A stretch of DNA of 64,000 nucleotides from Amoebophrya sp. A120. Lineage: Eukaryota; Sar; Dinophyceae; Syndiniales; Amoebophryaceae. The notes below the pieces were generated by a model, which searched no databases, was not told the origin of the DNA, and saw only the letters and a program-made list of their open reading frames with translations. The position numbers were made by a program, and so were the translations under genes. This document shows positions 33,401-42,714 of this stretch, in pieces. The DNA lies in contig CAJINV010000004.1 in NCBI GenBank assembly GCA_905178155.1, positions 1,000,629-1,064,628 on the forward strand, read 5' to 3'. Numbering within the stretch: the first letter of the stretch is position 1; every line of letters begins with the position of its first letter.

Positions 33401-35247
33401 TCGAGTACGATACTTTTGCAGTTCATATAAACACCTGGTTGCCGATCACTTGGCGCCGGATATAGCTGCTGCTTGCGGATTTTTTTGTTGATGTTCCACC
33501 GCTTGACCTAACTACTTCGCCCTGGTCGTGTGCCTGTCGTGAACACGTCCCAGGTGCGGAAGTATTTTTGCCCGTATTAACCAAGTGCATCATCTTCTTT
33601 TTTGCAGTTCTTGCATCTTCCGAGTTCTTATCCGGTGCTCCTGGGGAGCCTTCGTTGTAATCGTCTTGTAGCAATAAAGTCGTTGCAGCAGCTCTGTTCA
33701 TCATGTCGTCAGTTGTGGGAGGCGAGTCCGGAGGATTGTTTTGCAAGCTCAATGTGTGCTGGTCCCTGTTCAGCATAGTACCAGCGGTCATGTGATTTTT
33801 ACTATCGTAGTTATCGCCTTTTTTCCTAGTATAGTCCTGCTTTTTTATCGTCCCTTCATCTGCGTCTTCACAGTTTCGCGGCGCCAGGAACAAATGCTGC
33901 ATCTTCCTGGGAACAAGTGTAGTTAATCCGAGCGGTACCAGTCGACCCACTGCTGAACTTGCAGGGCCAGGGCCCCCGCTATCTGCAGCAGCGAGTGCAG
34001 CTCGCGGTGGTGAGGAAAGCTGCGCCAGCGGTCCACCCGTACTAGTAGCGAAGATGACTCCACTAGTACAAGAACCAGCTGCTCCGCTTTGGTCCGCTTG
34101 TAGTTCCTTTGGTGGAGGACCACTTGTACTAGGAACGACTTGTTCAAGATTGTGTTCGAAGGGCACCACGGCCTGCTTGCTCGGAGGCGCACCTCCAGCA
34201 GAGGAGAAGCGCGTGGAAGTAGAAGCTCGTGGTCTGGTCCTTGTGCAGCCCACACTTCTTCCAGCTCCGACGAGAATCCCCCGACCACTCCTGCCGCCTG
34301 AAGGAGCCGAGTTCTTGCTCGTGGTAGCTTCTGTTGCAGCACCCCCGCTAACGGTAGCCTTGTTGCTGGAAAAGTTCCGGCTGGTGGTGATCGATAAGCT
34401 GCGGCCAGAAGAAATCAGACTCTGCGTATTCATATGCATCGCAAATATGTCTGGGTCTGGATGAATTCGAATGTGTGATGCGAAGTGTACATCATGACAA
34501 AATCTGTCATGCCTGGCTAGCAAAAGGCCCCAGCTGCTGGTTCTTGTTACCGAACAAAGAGGGGATTTGTCACGCGGATTAGAAGGCATTAGGGTACCTT
34601 CTCAAAATCTGTGATGCTAGCGCTTGCATGCCAGACGATCTGGGTCAGGCAAAAACTGCATGACAGATCTCGCATTCTTCCAGAAGACCCAGCCCTATTC
34701 ACACTTGATAGTTCACCGTGACCTCCCGCGACGTTTCGTGGTCGATTATATTAGAGCCATTTCTTGGAGTTCCTGAAGCTGCAGCTGCACCTCCTCCCGC
34801 AGTATTAAAGATGGAGGTTGGGGCGGGTACGGAGAGTAAATTTTGTTGGTAGAAGCTGGCCCTTGCGGCATCATCATGATCATACGTAGTAGCCGTATAA
34901 TTTTTAAAGTGATTTGTTAACGCCCCTTGATGTACTAGCTGGTGAGTAAGGGTATAATCCGAGTTGTTAGTATGCTCAGACGTAGCCGCGGAGGAGGTTG
35001 TAGTTGCAGAGTTGATATGCGGTTGTAAAAAGACCTGGTGGTCTTGTATGTCAAACTCCGCTCCCCTTGAATGAGGGCGGGACACACTCCGCGAGTGCTC
35101 CTGGTGCGAAATATTTCGTATCGTTGAATACGACGGCACCGATGGGATCACGGGCGGCGGCTGCAAAGCAGGCTTATGCAGTCCCGGGGCCCCGCTGGCC
35201 GTGGCCGCTTTATCGGCTTCTAGATTGGAGTTGGAGAAAGGCTGCAT
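27481..35247 (-). CDS. Pentameric ligand-gated ion channel subunit (Cys-loop superfamily)
   Basis: Ten exons (34711-35247, 33430-34427, 32625-33273, 32270-32520, 31385-32031, 30699-31136, 29736-30432, 29510-29586, 29240-29346, 27481-28944) total 5865 nt = 1954 residues, with all phases consistent. Such channels gate ions on ligand binding at the membrane. The extracellular domain has strands around FTFYNIDPCEETF and the family motif FPFDRQ (~1320). A cysteine precedes it (SKCRTQF), but the second Cys-loop cysteine is replaced by Glu. M1 (YIWNFFAILFLVTTLAF, ~1406), M2 ending in GSLPKV (~1466), M3 (YMTMLDVYTM onward) and M4 (~1505-1525) follow in family order. Hundreds of Ser/Asn/Gln-rich residues precede and interrupt the ligand domain, and a ~420-residue tail follows M4. 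Six introner and three GT-AG introns. From ATG 35247 no signal peptide is seen, so an upstream exon may exist. Confidence 0.88.
28945..29239 (-). other. GT-AG intron, 295 nt (ion channel, M2/M3)
   Basis: Donor GTACTT, acceptor AACAAG. Joins GSLPK to VAYMTMLDVY, which matches the family pattern LPKV-Y--LD-Y. Confidence 0.93.
29352..29509. mobile_element. Introner element, family F2 (ion channel, between M1 and M2)
   Basis: F2 ends with duplication CGAAA. Splicing joins GFVWEGF to EEDGPARNPY, linking the M1 exon to the M2 exon in phase. Confidence 0.93.
29587..29735 (-). other. GT-AG intron, 149 nt (ion channel, before M1)
   Basis: Donor GTAGAG, acceptor CTGCAG. Joins RRLWMW to YIWNFFAIL in phase. 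Contains a short direct repeat (ATTATGACGAACAAGT twice). Confidence 0.92.
30438..30698. mobile_element. Introner element, family F1 (ion channel)
   Basis: F1 ends with duplication TGCTG. Splicing joins KFVHKNS to IDLRIFWTSW within the ligand-binding domain. Confidence 0.92.
31142..31384. mobile_element. Introner element, family F1 (ion channel)
   Basis: F1 ends with duplication CCGTC. Splicing joins NEQDVPT to VEGDDEHEE in phase, in a low-complexity linker. Confidence 0.9.
32034..32269. mobile_element. Introner element, family F3 (ion channel)
   Basis: F3 ends; only CT is duplicated. Splicing joins QTGNTTS to STPVVVVVSKN in phase. Confidence 0.85.
32521..32624 (-). other. GT-AG intron, 104 nt (ion channel, acceptor provisional)
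   Basis: Donor GTATGA after LPVEQ. Of the nearby AGs, GCGCAG keeps phase with the following long frame (RNRGLSVETRGG). CCTAAG 47 nt earlier would put it out of frame. Confidence 0.65.
33277..33429. mobile_element. Introner element, family F2 (ion channel)
   Basis: F2 ends, 3-bp duplication AAC. Splicing joins VIGNQVF to SSCSNADANQ, which continues into the first ligand-domain strands. Confidence 0.88.
34433..34710. mobile_element. Introner element, family F1 (ion channel)
   Basis: F1 ends, one of them diverged (CCAGAAGACCCAGCC). Duplication ATTCA/GTTCA with one mismatch. Splicing joins REVTVN to TQSLISSGR in phase. Confidence 0.88.
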
Positions 35248-37366
35248 TAGAGCAGGTAAAAAATAAAGATGTGAAAGGCAAAAAGTAAAAAATGAAAAAG
35301 AGAGCAGTGCATTGCACAAAAATGCGAAATCACTCGATATTCTTGTTCTTCTACTTAAGCACCTGAAGATAAAGTAGGTCCGGGGATTTCTCTTCTTGGC
35401 GGGAGTCAGAGTCACTATGTTTCGCAGGAAAGGACTTTTTCTCGAAAAGCGAAACGTTAGCTCATGCCGTAAATACGGACACCGGACTGGTCAAAAGCAA
35501 AAACTTCTCTAAAAAAGAAACAGGAAGTCGTACACGTACTACTCACGGTTTTTCACTATATTAAGCAAAAGTAAAGTTCTTCATACAGTGGTAAACGTAA
35601 AAGATAATCTCCTTATAGTATGCTGGAGGGAGACCAATAAGCACGGCATCTTACACATTGACATTTGTATGATTTGAATTTGTAGATATTTGCATTATTC
35701 CGGAGACTACTGCAACATGAAGATAGCGATTGAGTAAGTGTGAGACATTGTTTTCAAAAATCCGCAAAAAAGCGCCGGTGGTAACTCCATGCGGTTGTAG
35801 GTAGACCAAGCAGCAGCTTTCGGGAAAAAATGAAGAGCAGGACGCAACAAGGACTCTGTACACCAGCTTCGAAGCCTTGTATAGGTTTCCCTCTCAACAT
35901 AAAAACATACCTGTGCACTTTTATCATAAAAATTGCTCCTCCTGTGTGTACCTATCACACCAGGCAGAAGCCCCCAACAACTAGACTAATGTCAGAGTCA
36001 ACATGTTCGTGAGTGATAGATAGATACAGCTAAAATACCGTAAAGTATAAATAGAAATTGAAACTCTGTTTCGGATTAGTTTTGTGTTTAAGACGCTACA
36101 TAGCTAGCGTTAGCGACAATGTGGTCGTATACCGTCTTAGTGCTACTACTCGTCCAGTACAATTACAAGAAAGCGTACTATTCGGACTTAAACAATGCCG
36201 GCGAAAGCCGTGCTCTCAAAAGATAGTGCACTAGTGCAATATCAATCACGATTTTTTGATTTTTGTCGCTGTAGTAGTGCCGACGTTTTGTATCTGCAAA
36301 AGGGCATAACAATTCGCGCCAGTATGGCACATCACCCTGGGCTGCACCAGTCGGAACTTTTTGTATTAAGATTTGAGTACACTCACGGGCAACAGCAGGG
36401 TAAGTACCTACCAAACCTCGCGAACCGAAAGACAACAGATAGATACAAAGTCGAAGAAAAAGACAAATTTGAAACGATTTTGATTCGATGCTGACCTAAA
36501 GTAGCCTCGAGCGGAGCAGCACAATAACAATTATCATCTTCACATATAAATAAATCTACTTTGCCGCTTTGCAGTTTTGTTGACGGCAGAAGGGCCCGCC
36601 CATGGGGAACAAGGAAAGCACATCACAGCAGGGGGGGACGATGACACGTCGTCGAGCCATACTTTGCTGGTGTAGTCGACTCAACGTCAACATCGACCGA
36701 TTTTGCAACGCATTATTTGTGCCCTCAACGAGAATGTCAGCGTCACGTGCCTACTCAACAGAAGCTGTGGAAGCTTCCACGCTCACGCACCTGCTGTGCT
36801 ATGTCTAGTTGTTCTCTCCGTGTTTCTTTGTTTCCCCTAGACCTAGTGACAGTTCTTTTATATAATTGCTTTCAAATTTTGAATGCCATCGGGGTGCTTT
36901 GTTTGGCCCACTCTCTGAAGCAACGAACGAAGGACGCAGTTGTGAAGAGAAAAATACAGGCCGTCGTGCCGAAAAGAGACAAACAGAAGCTAAAAAACTG
37001 AAGCTTCCCTTTCTGGCGCTTGTCGAACAAAGCATGACAGCACACTTGAAGAGTTCTTCGGCGTGCAATTCCGGCTCAGAGGTCGCAACGGAAATCCACG
37101 AAAGCCAAGCCTCGCAGCGATTTGTTTTTTGCAAAGGAAGATCATCTTCATCTCGAGCGAAAAAGAAAAGCGATTTTTATTTTTCGCCAGTCATCTCAAG
37201 AACGTGATAGATTCTACATCGTCTACAGACCACAAAAATTATGTCGCAGCTTTCACTTTCTAGTACTTCATCTTGCCAAAAATTCAGTAGGGACCGCAAA
37301 ATTCTTCAACACGTGAGTCGTAGAAACGCACGTACATCAGCAAATCTGGTGCACGGTATCATACCC
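35248..37366. other. Intergenic region with no supported gene
   Basis: Several ORFs of 60-116 codons occur on both strands, none resembling a known protein. I see no introner termini or strong repeats. The part next to 35247 may hold the missing 5' exon of the channel gene: a pyrimidine-rich tract precedes a CAG right at the chosen ATG. Confidence 0.4.
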
Positions 37367-38710
37367 TCATTCCATGTCTTCCCGATTTAAAAAGCAGTTG
37401 ATGCCGTACTTGACGACTCCCTTCCCCCGTACCGGCTCCCCAGCGTGCACCATGGCCAAATCCGCTTTTTCCGGATCCGCTTCCAGCACATTGCTCCACA
37501 GCAAAGCGCATCCCTTCTTCGGCGCAATATGAATGCCAAGTTCTGGAAAAATGGTGTGCCCGCCATAATCTTGTTCCGGTTCTTCTGCTGTCTTTTTACT
37601 TCTGATAGTACTGTCCTCGCCCAGCGACGAGAGGTGAAGATCTTCATCAGCTAGAACAACGGGAGGATCGCTCTCTTCTGCAGCTTCTGCTTCTGTTTGT
37701 CCTCCATCCCGTTCTTGTGCCCCGCCCTCGCAAGCCTTCGCATTCCTCGCAGACGAAGAAGTTGGTGGAGTCACTTCATCTCCTGTGTACTCGCCTTCAC
37801 CTTTTCTCGTCCTCCCCAGGTCGTTGAGGTAAACAAACACCGTTTTGGGCCGAAACCCACCGTCGTGGTGCTCATTGAAGAACTCCCCCTCCTTGTATTT
37901 CACCATATTCAGGTCCTCCACTTTCCTCACGCTAGTTCCGCACACCGCAGCCACGCGCCGCATCACCGTGCGGACCGGGTCGTCAAGAAGCAACTTTTGC
38001 AATACAGCGGTGGACGAGGCACTACAGGCACTGGTTGTAGTACTACTCGTACTTCTCGGGGGTGACCATCTAGGCAAGCTGCACGACATGCTGGTCCTGT
38101 TTTCGCTGTGGCGGTTGCCGTCCGCGTCAAATTCCGCGTCGTAGTGCGTGGACTTGGAGGTGAAGGACCGCGTCCAACCGATTTCGTCTGCGAGGGCGAG
38201 GAGGTACTCGATTTCTTCGTCAGAGACGAAATTGGGGATCGTGTAAATCCGGTTTTCGAACAACGGGATGATGCGCAAGACCTTCTCGACGATTTTGGTC
38301 GTTGTGGTGGAAGTTGTTGTAGTCGGGACATCGATTTCCTCTTCCTCTTTCTCGACAGACAGCGGTTGGATTGGATCGCGTCGTGTGTTCGTCGAGAGTT
38401 TTTGGTGCGGGTCGTGGGGATCACCACTGGAGATCGTCGTCGTGGTGATCATTTTCAGTTCGCTGGGGCGGTCGATGCCATCTACAGGGCCGTGGCTCCG
38501 GTGCTGCTTGTTCCCTGCAGCGTCGTTATCCTGAGCGGGAGCGGTGCAAGAAGTGGATTTGTCGTGCGGAGAACCTGCTGCACGACATGACTTCGAGTTC
38601 GACATCGACTCGCCTTCATTATTATTTGGTGGCTCAGCCCTGCGTGCCGCCGCGCGTAGAAATACCTCGCCGCAGGCCGAGTCGGCTTTACCAATAGGAG
38701 TGGCCGTCAT
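37367..38710 (-). CDS. Prolyl 4-hydroxylase-type 2OG-Fe(II) dioxygenase
   Basis: An intronless gene of 447 residues. The family hydroxylates proline or related residues using Fe(II), 2-oxoglutarate and oxygen. The catalytic half begins at IPNFVSDEEIEYLL (typical P4H N-terminal helix). The iron-binding H-x-D is in NEHHDGGFRP (~278), the distal His in MVHAGEPV (~419), and the 2OG-binding Lys in KGVVKYGINCF about 12 residues later. The double-stranded helix strand GGHTIFPELGIHIAPKKG also matches. A ~85-residue acidic and Ser-rich insertion separates the first and later strands, and the first ~150 residues are low complexity. ATG 38710 is the first in frame. A possible 5' exon lies upstream on the same strand (38968-39137, ending at a GTAAGC donor), but the join is unproven. 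No introner element. Confidence 0.88.
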   Translation of the reverse strand: MTATPIGKADSACGEVFLRAAARRAEPPNNNEGESMSNSKSCRAAGSPHDKSTSCTAPAQDNDAAGNKQHRSHGPVDGIDRPSELKMITTTTISSGDPHDPHQKLSTNTRRDPIQPLSVEKEEEEIDVPTTTTSTTTTKIVEKVLRIIPLFENRIYTIPNFVSDEEIEYLLALADEIGWTRSFTSKSTHYDAEFDADGNRHSENRTSMSCSLPRWSPPRSTSSTTTSACSASSTAVLQKLLLDDPVRTVMRRVAAVCGTSVRKVEDLNMVKYKEGEFFNEHHDGGFRPKTVFVYLNDLGRTRKGEGEYTGDEVTPPTSSSARNAKACEGGAQERDGGQTEAEAAEESDPPVVLADEDLHLSSLGEDSTIRSKKTAEEPEQDYGGHTIFPELGIHIAPKKGCALLWSNVLEADPEKADLAMVHAGEPVRGKGVVKYGINCFLNREDME

Positions 38711-40247
38711 TTTATTCAAGACCGGAGGATCAGCAGCTGGATGCGCGTTGGGGTGCGTGGATGTCCTCCCTTTTTGAGCGAACTCGAACACGCGCTCCTC
38801 GGCCAGAATGAGTCACAACTTTTGCTTTCAGAGCAATTGCAGGAAACAACTAGGAAAACGCCACACGACCTCTACTTCAATCGCAATCCTACAAAGATGG
38901 CACTAAAATTTGCAAGAGTTGCATGCTTCATGACGAGTGTTGGTCTTTGTTTGTAGGAAAAGCTTACCCTCACACAACAAAAAAGGGCGTCCAAGCGAAC
39001 AGATACTACCTGGCGCAAGCCGTAGAATGTTACAACCGCAAGCACATGCAGGGCATACCGTCCGCGCCACGCGCAAAGGGTGTCAAAAAAGTTCTGCGCC
39101 AAGCGGACGGCCCCAATCGGAATCGATTCCTTCGGCATGAGGAAAGGCCGGGCCGAGAAGACGGCAACAACGAGCTTCGCGCACGCACGGAAGACAGCAA
39201 AACCAAATGACCGGGCACGGTATGCGGATAGAACAACCTCAACAGGGCAAGGGCAGCGCGCCGGCGGGCTAGTCTGCCACCTGGCAAAGCGCGCCAGTGT
39301 AACCACACTTACCTACAAAAACCCAGCCGCCGGGGGTGTATTAGGGCTAGGGGGGCTGCGCGCAACGACACATACACACAACGGCGGCGGGGCCAACGCG
39401 GCGGAGGGAGGGACCAGGGGGGGCTGGGCCGGCCTACGCCCACACAGGGCCGGCGGGCCCCCAATGGGGCCACTCAGGCTAGCGCGGGCGCTCGGTCGGC
39501 CCCAAGCAACAAGTGCCCTCCCAGGGTGGGCAGCCGGGGCGGCCGGCGATCGAAGCGCCGCGCGCGCAGGCAGCGCGCGGAAGCCGGGCGCAAGGCCACG
39601 GCCGCCCGGCTTTGGCTCGCGGCCTTGCGGGCATTGCGCCGCGCCCCGCTGCCGCGCGCGCGCCGAGCCAGTGCCGGGCGAATGCGCCACGCCGCCGGCC
39701 GGGTGTGGGGCCCGAGCCAACCTATCCGGGCGCGGATTGCCGGGCGCCCGTCCGTGTCTTCTCTGTAGTCGGCTGGGGGGCTTTCGATCGCCGGGGCCCT
39801 CGAGCGCGTCGGCGATGCCCATGGCGCGATCCGCCTTATCCTTGCGTCTTTCCGGCAGCCCGGGCGGCCCTTGCCGGCTCCGGAATTGCCCGCGCGGGCG
39901 CCCCCTCTGGAAGAAAAGCGCCAGCAGGAAGCGGGGCACGGGCATGCATGCTGCTGGGCGGTCCGGCGCCCGCCCCGGAAATAAAACGGAAAGCCCACGG
40001 CGCGGGAGCGCGCCGCCCTCCCCTTTGGTTTCTTTTATTTTGGCGGCGCGTGGCCCGCTTGGGCCGCTGAACTTCGACAGGCCGCCCAAGGGGCACTGCA
40101 ACGCGCGAAGGCACCGCGCGCCTCCTTGCAAACCGCCGCCGGGTTCGGTCTGCGAGTTTCACCTTCGCCACTTCTGTCCGCCGCTTCGCTTCATCAGACC
40201 CGGCGGCCCCCACACCATACGGGGGCGCAGTGGGGAAATCACGGGCC
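38711..40247. other. GC-rich island, upstream part
   Basis: From about 39200 base composition jumps to strongly GC-rich (long runs of G and C such as GGGGGGCTGGGCC), unlike every flanking gene. Long ORFs appear on both strands over the same bases, as expected when AT-rich stop codons are rare, so they are not taken as genes. The part 38711-39200 is ordinary in composition and may hold a 5' exon for the dioxygenase. Confidence 0.5.
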
Positions 40248-40697
40248 CTACCTATCCACCCCATGCAGCGGGGCCATGCGAAGGGGGCGCGCCCCTTGGT
40301 CGCCTAGCCTGGCCCCCTGGTTGCAGACCAGCGGGGCCATTGCTGTCGTGGGCCTCCGGGGGCTGGATCTTGCGCTGGCCGACAAGTCGCGGGCGGCGCC
40401 GGGGCAGCTCGGCGCCCTGCGCGAGGGAAGACGAAAAGCTTCAGGCGCGTGTCGTCCTTCCAAAATGGCGCCGGGCACGGCTGCACCCAAAGCGTGCCCG
40501 AAATGCGTCCAATTCTCGCGGCGCCCTTTGTTGTACAGGGCGAGCGCCGCCGGGCTGTACGAACTGAATTGGCCAGCCCACTTCTCCCCAATCAGTCCCT
40601 CGACCCAGGCCGCGAACTCCCTGAACTTTCGTCCTTTCGCCTTCTGTTCCTCCTTGTCCTTAGCGTGCCCCTTCCAGGACTGTTTGACTTTGATCAT
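40248..40697 (-). CDS. Hypothetical ORF at the edge of the GC-rich island
   Basis: ATG-initiated, 149 residues. The first ~70 residues are lysine-rich then mixed (GRKFREFAAWVEGLIGEKW, YNKGRRENWTHFGHALGA) and look more protein-like than the Arg/Ala/Pro-rich remainder. It could be a captured fragment or a mobile-element ORF. No family recognised, and it may not be a gene. Confidence 0.2.
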   Translation of the reverse strand: MIKVKQSWKGHAKDKEEQKAKGRKFREFAAWVEGLIGEKWAGQFSSYSPAALALYNKGRRENWTHFGHALGAAVPGAILEGRHAPEAFRLPSRRAPSCPGAARDLSASARSSPRRPTTAMAPLVCNQGARLGDQGARPLRMAPLHGVDR

Positions 40698-41305
40698 TGT
40701 TTTGGAACATCAAACAAAGACAAACACAAAGTGCCTGCAATGTACAAAGCGCCACATCTTCAAGCCGAAGCTGCACAGGGACCAAGCCAGGCGCTTGCCT
40801 TCTTCTCGGAACACATGCGATCATCATGGTAGCAGATCGCAGCTGGAGTAACGAGAAAAAATCGTGCCGCAAAGAGCCACACAGAGCGCGAAACCGTGGC
40901 CTCTCTGTCTCTGATTCGCGAGCACATAGCTCGCATTCTTTTTGACGAGAAATCTGAGGCAAATTGTTTGCGTCGAGACATTCACACTCATCCCCGAGGA
41001 GCTCGGGACATCCCTAAGTTTTGCCAAAATTAAAGTTAAAAGTTTCTCATCAGTACGTGTATGTGTGTCACCTGTCGGTGATCTGAACCACATCTCCATC
41101 GTCTTGTTCTTTTGCAAGATGAACCTCTTCACCGACAGAAGTAAGTGTGCGATCAGCTCCACCAGTAATTTTCTTCTGCTCCTTCTACGTGTTTCAGGTT
41201 CTTCCTGACTCCACCTCCACCAGCTCCCCCACGTCTTTGAAGATTCTAACTATTTATATGTGACCGTGTCCAGCTTCTGCTCCTCGCAATTTTCCGAATT
41301 TTCTT
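40698..41305. other. Intergenic spacer with no supported gene
   Basis: Composition returns to normal. Only short overlapping ORFs without family resemblance. Confidence 0.4.
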
Positions 41306-41940
41306 TCAGTACCGTCCCCCGCGATGGTAGTTATCCGACCCGCCACCGCGATCGCCCCCGCGTCCACGGCCTCGACTGCGGCTGTCCCGGCGGCGACGCT
41401 CCCGGTCGCGGTCCCGACCGCGGCTCCGGCTGTCCCGACCCCGCCCGCGCCCCCGCCCGCGGGAACGAGAACTGAAGTTGTATTGGAAAAATTGCTGCAC
41501 GGAGGGTCACCACTACGTACATGACTGCTAAAAATGCATCACAAATAAATTCGTCTTCTTATCCTCGTTCTTAGTGAAACAAGAACCAAGTACCGGTCCC
41601 TGCCCCGTCCCCCGCCGCGGCGGTCCCGGGAGTCTCCCCTGCGCGGGTTGTGGCGGCGCTGGGCGTAGGAGGAGATTTCGCACCGCAAGCCCTTCCCGTT
41701 GTCCACCGCAAAGTCCACCTGCAACCCGTGGGCCTCCTTGATGGCCGCTTTCGCGTCCGCCGGGTCCCGGAAGGTGCAGAACGCAAACCCCGGGGGGTTC
41801 TGCGCGACCCAGACGGAAAGCACCTCGCCGTACTTTTTCATCACGTCTTCCACGTCCTCTTCCCGGACGTCTTTTTGAATATTCCCGATGAAAATCTTCC
41901 CACCATTCTTCTCCGACTCGATGGCCTCTTTGACACTCAT
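41306..41940 (-). CDS. RRM/SR-type splicing factor-like RNA-binding protein
   Basis: Two exons (41594-41940, 41306-41471) around a GT-AG intron give 170 residues. An N-terminal RRM shows RNP2 (KIFIGNI) and RNP1 (GFAFCTF) at the usual spacing, followed by a C-terminal tail of RGRGR, SRSR and RDRDRE repeats. This is the layout of small SR proteins that bind pre-mRNA and recruit spliceosome parts. The tail is completed only after splicing: unspliced, the frame reads out of the RG run into an unrelated sequence. Starts at ATG 41940. It lies in an array full of atypical introns, but no mechanistic link is implied. Confidence 0.9.
41472..41593 (-). other. GT-AG intron, 122 nt (SR protein)
   Basis: Donor GTACTT, acceptor CTTCAG. 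Joins RGRD to RSRSRGRGR, completing the RS/RG tail. Confidence 0.92.
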
Positions 41941-42714
41941 CTTGTTGGCCGGGTTTTTTTGAATGAATTTATACTAGCTATTTCTGCGTTCTTGTCGGTC
42001 GTGAGTGTGGTTGGAAGTTTATTTTGTGCGAGGCAAAAGTGTTGAAATTGCTGCGGTACTTACGATTTCAGGAAATCAACGGAAACCCAAATCGCGGGTG
42101 GGACTTGTTGTGAAATACACGACGAGTTCTTTTCTATTTGTAGTACTTTTCGAAGAGACGAGCATAGGCACTATATATCTGATCTCGATCTTTTTTGAGG
42201 AACTGGTTTCTTTTTTCCGAGAGTTGGAAACAATATTAAGTACCGCCTGACAGGAGACCGCCCGTTCGGAAATGGAAAGAGCGAGAGTGCGCTGCATGAA
42301 GATGCTAGAAAGAAGAAACATGTGTAGTCGCCGCTTGTTTCCTCGCTGGAAATAAAATCATGAAAATAAGGTGATCTCCGTAAAGCAATCTGGATCGCAA
42401 GAAGAGACGCGGCATGTAGATGTTCTAAGTGAGATCTTCTTTGTTCTAAGTAGCCGCTCTTGCTTTTTTCAGTAATATCGCAGAACGAAAGATCTCACCT
42501 CTTTGAAGAAGAAAAGGGGCGAGACTTTTTATCGATGACATGACAAATGCACTACAACTGAGATCGTCATCCAGCAGTCCTCCCTTATGGCCCGCAGCTG
42601 TTGACAAATACCTTGGTTTATTTAGCTGTGCAGGTGGCGAACGACTCTTCGAGTTTTTCTTTTTTCTACCAGCTATTTTTGTAATGTACAACTCTCAATG
42701 CTCCTTCTAGGCCG
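41941..42714. other. Intergenic spacer with no supported gene
   Basis: Only an 81-codon minus ORF (42446-42691) without resemblance to known proteins. Confidence 0.4.

Noticed and set aside
35248-35415. N-terminal extension of the ion channel with a hydrophobic, signal-like stretch
   Set aside because: The frame opens at GTG directly after stops and has no ATG before 35247. It could matter only if an upstream exon is spliced in.
39080-40567. A 495-codon plus-strand ORF in the GC-rich island
   Set aside because: Long ORFs exist on several frames of both strands at once, composition is Arg/Pro/Ala-rich, and no domain is visible. This is expected from scarcity of stop codons at high GC.
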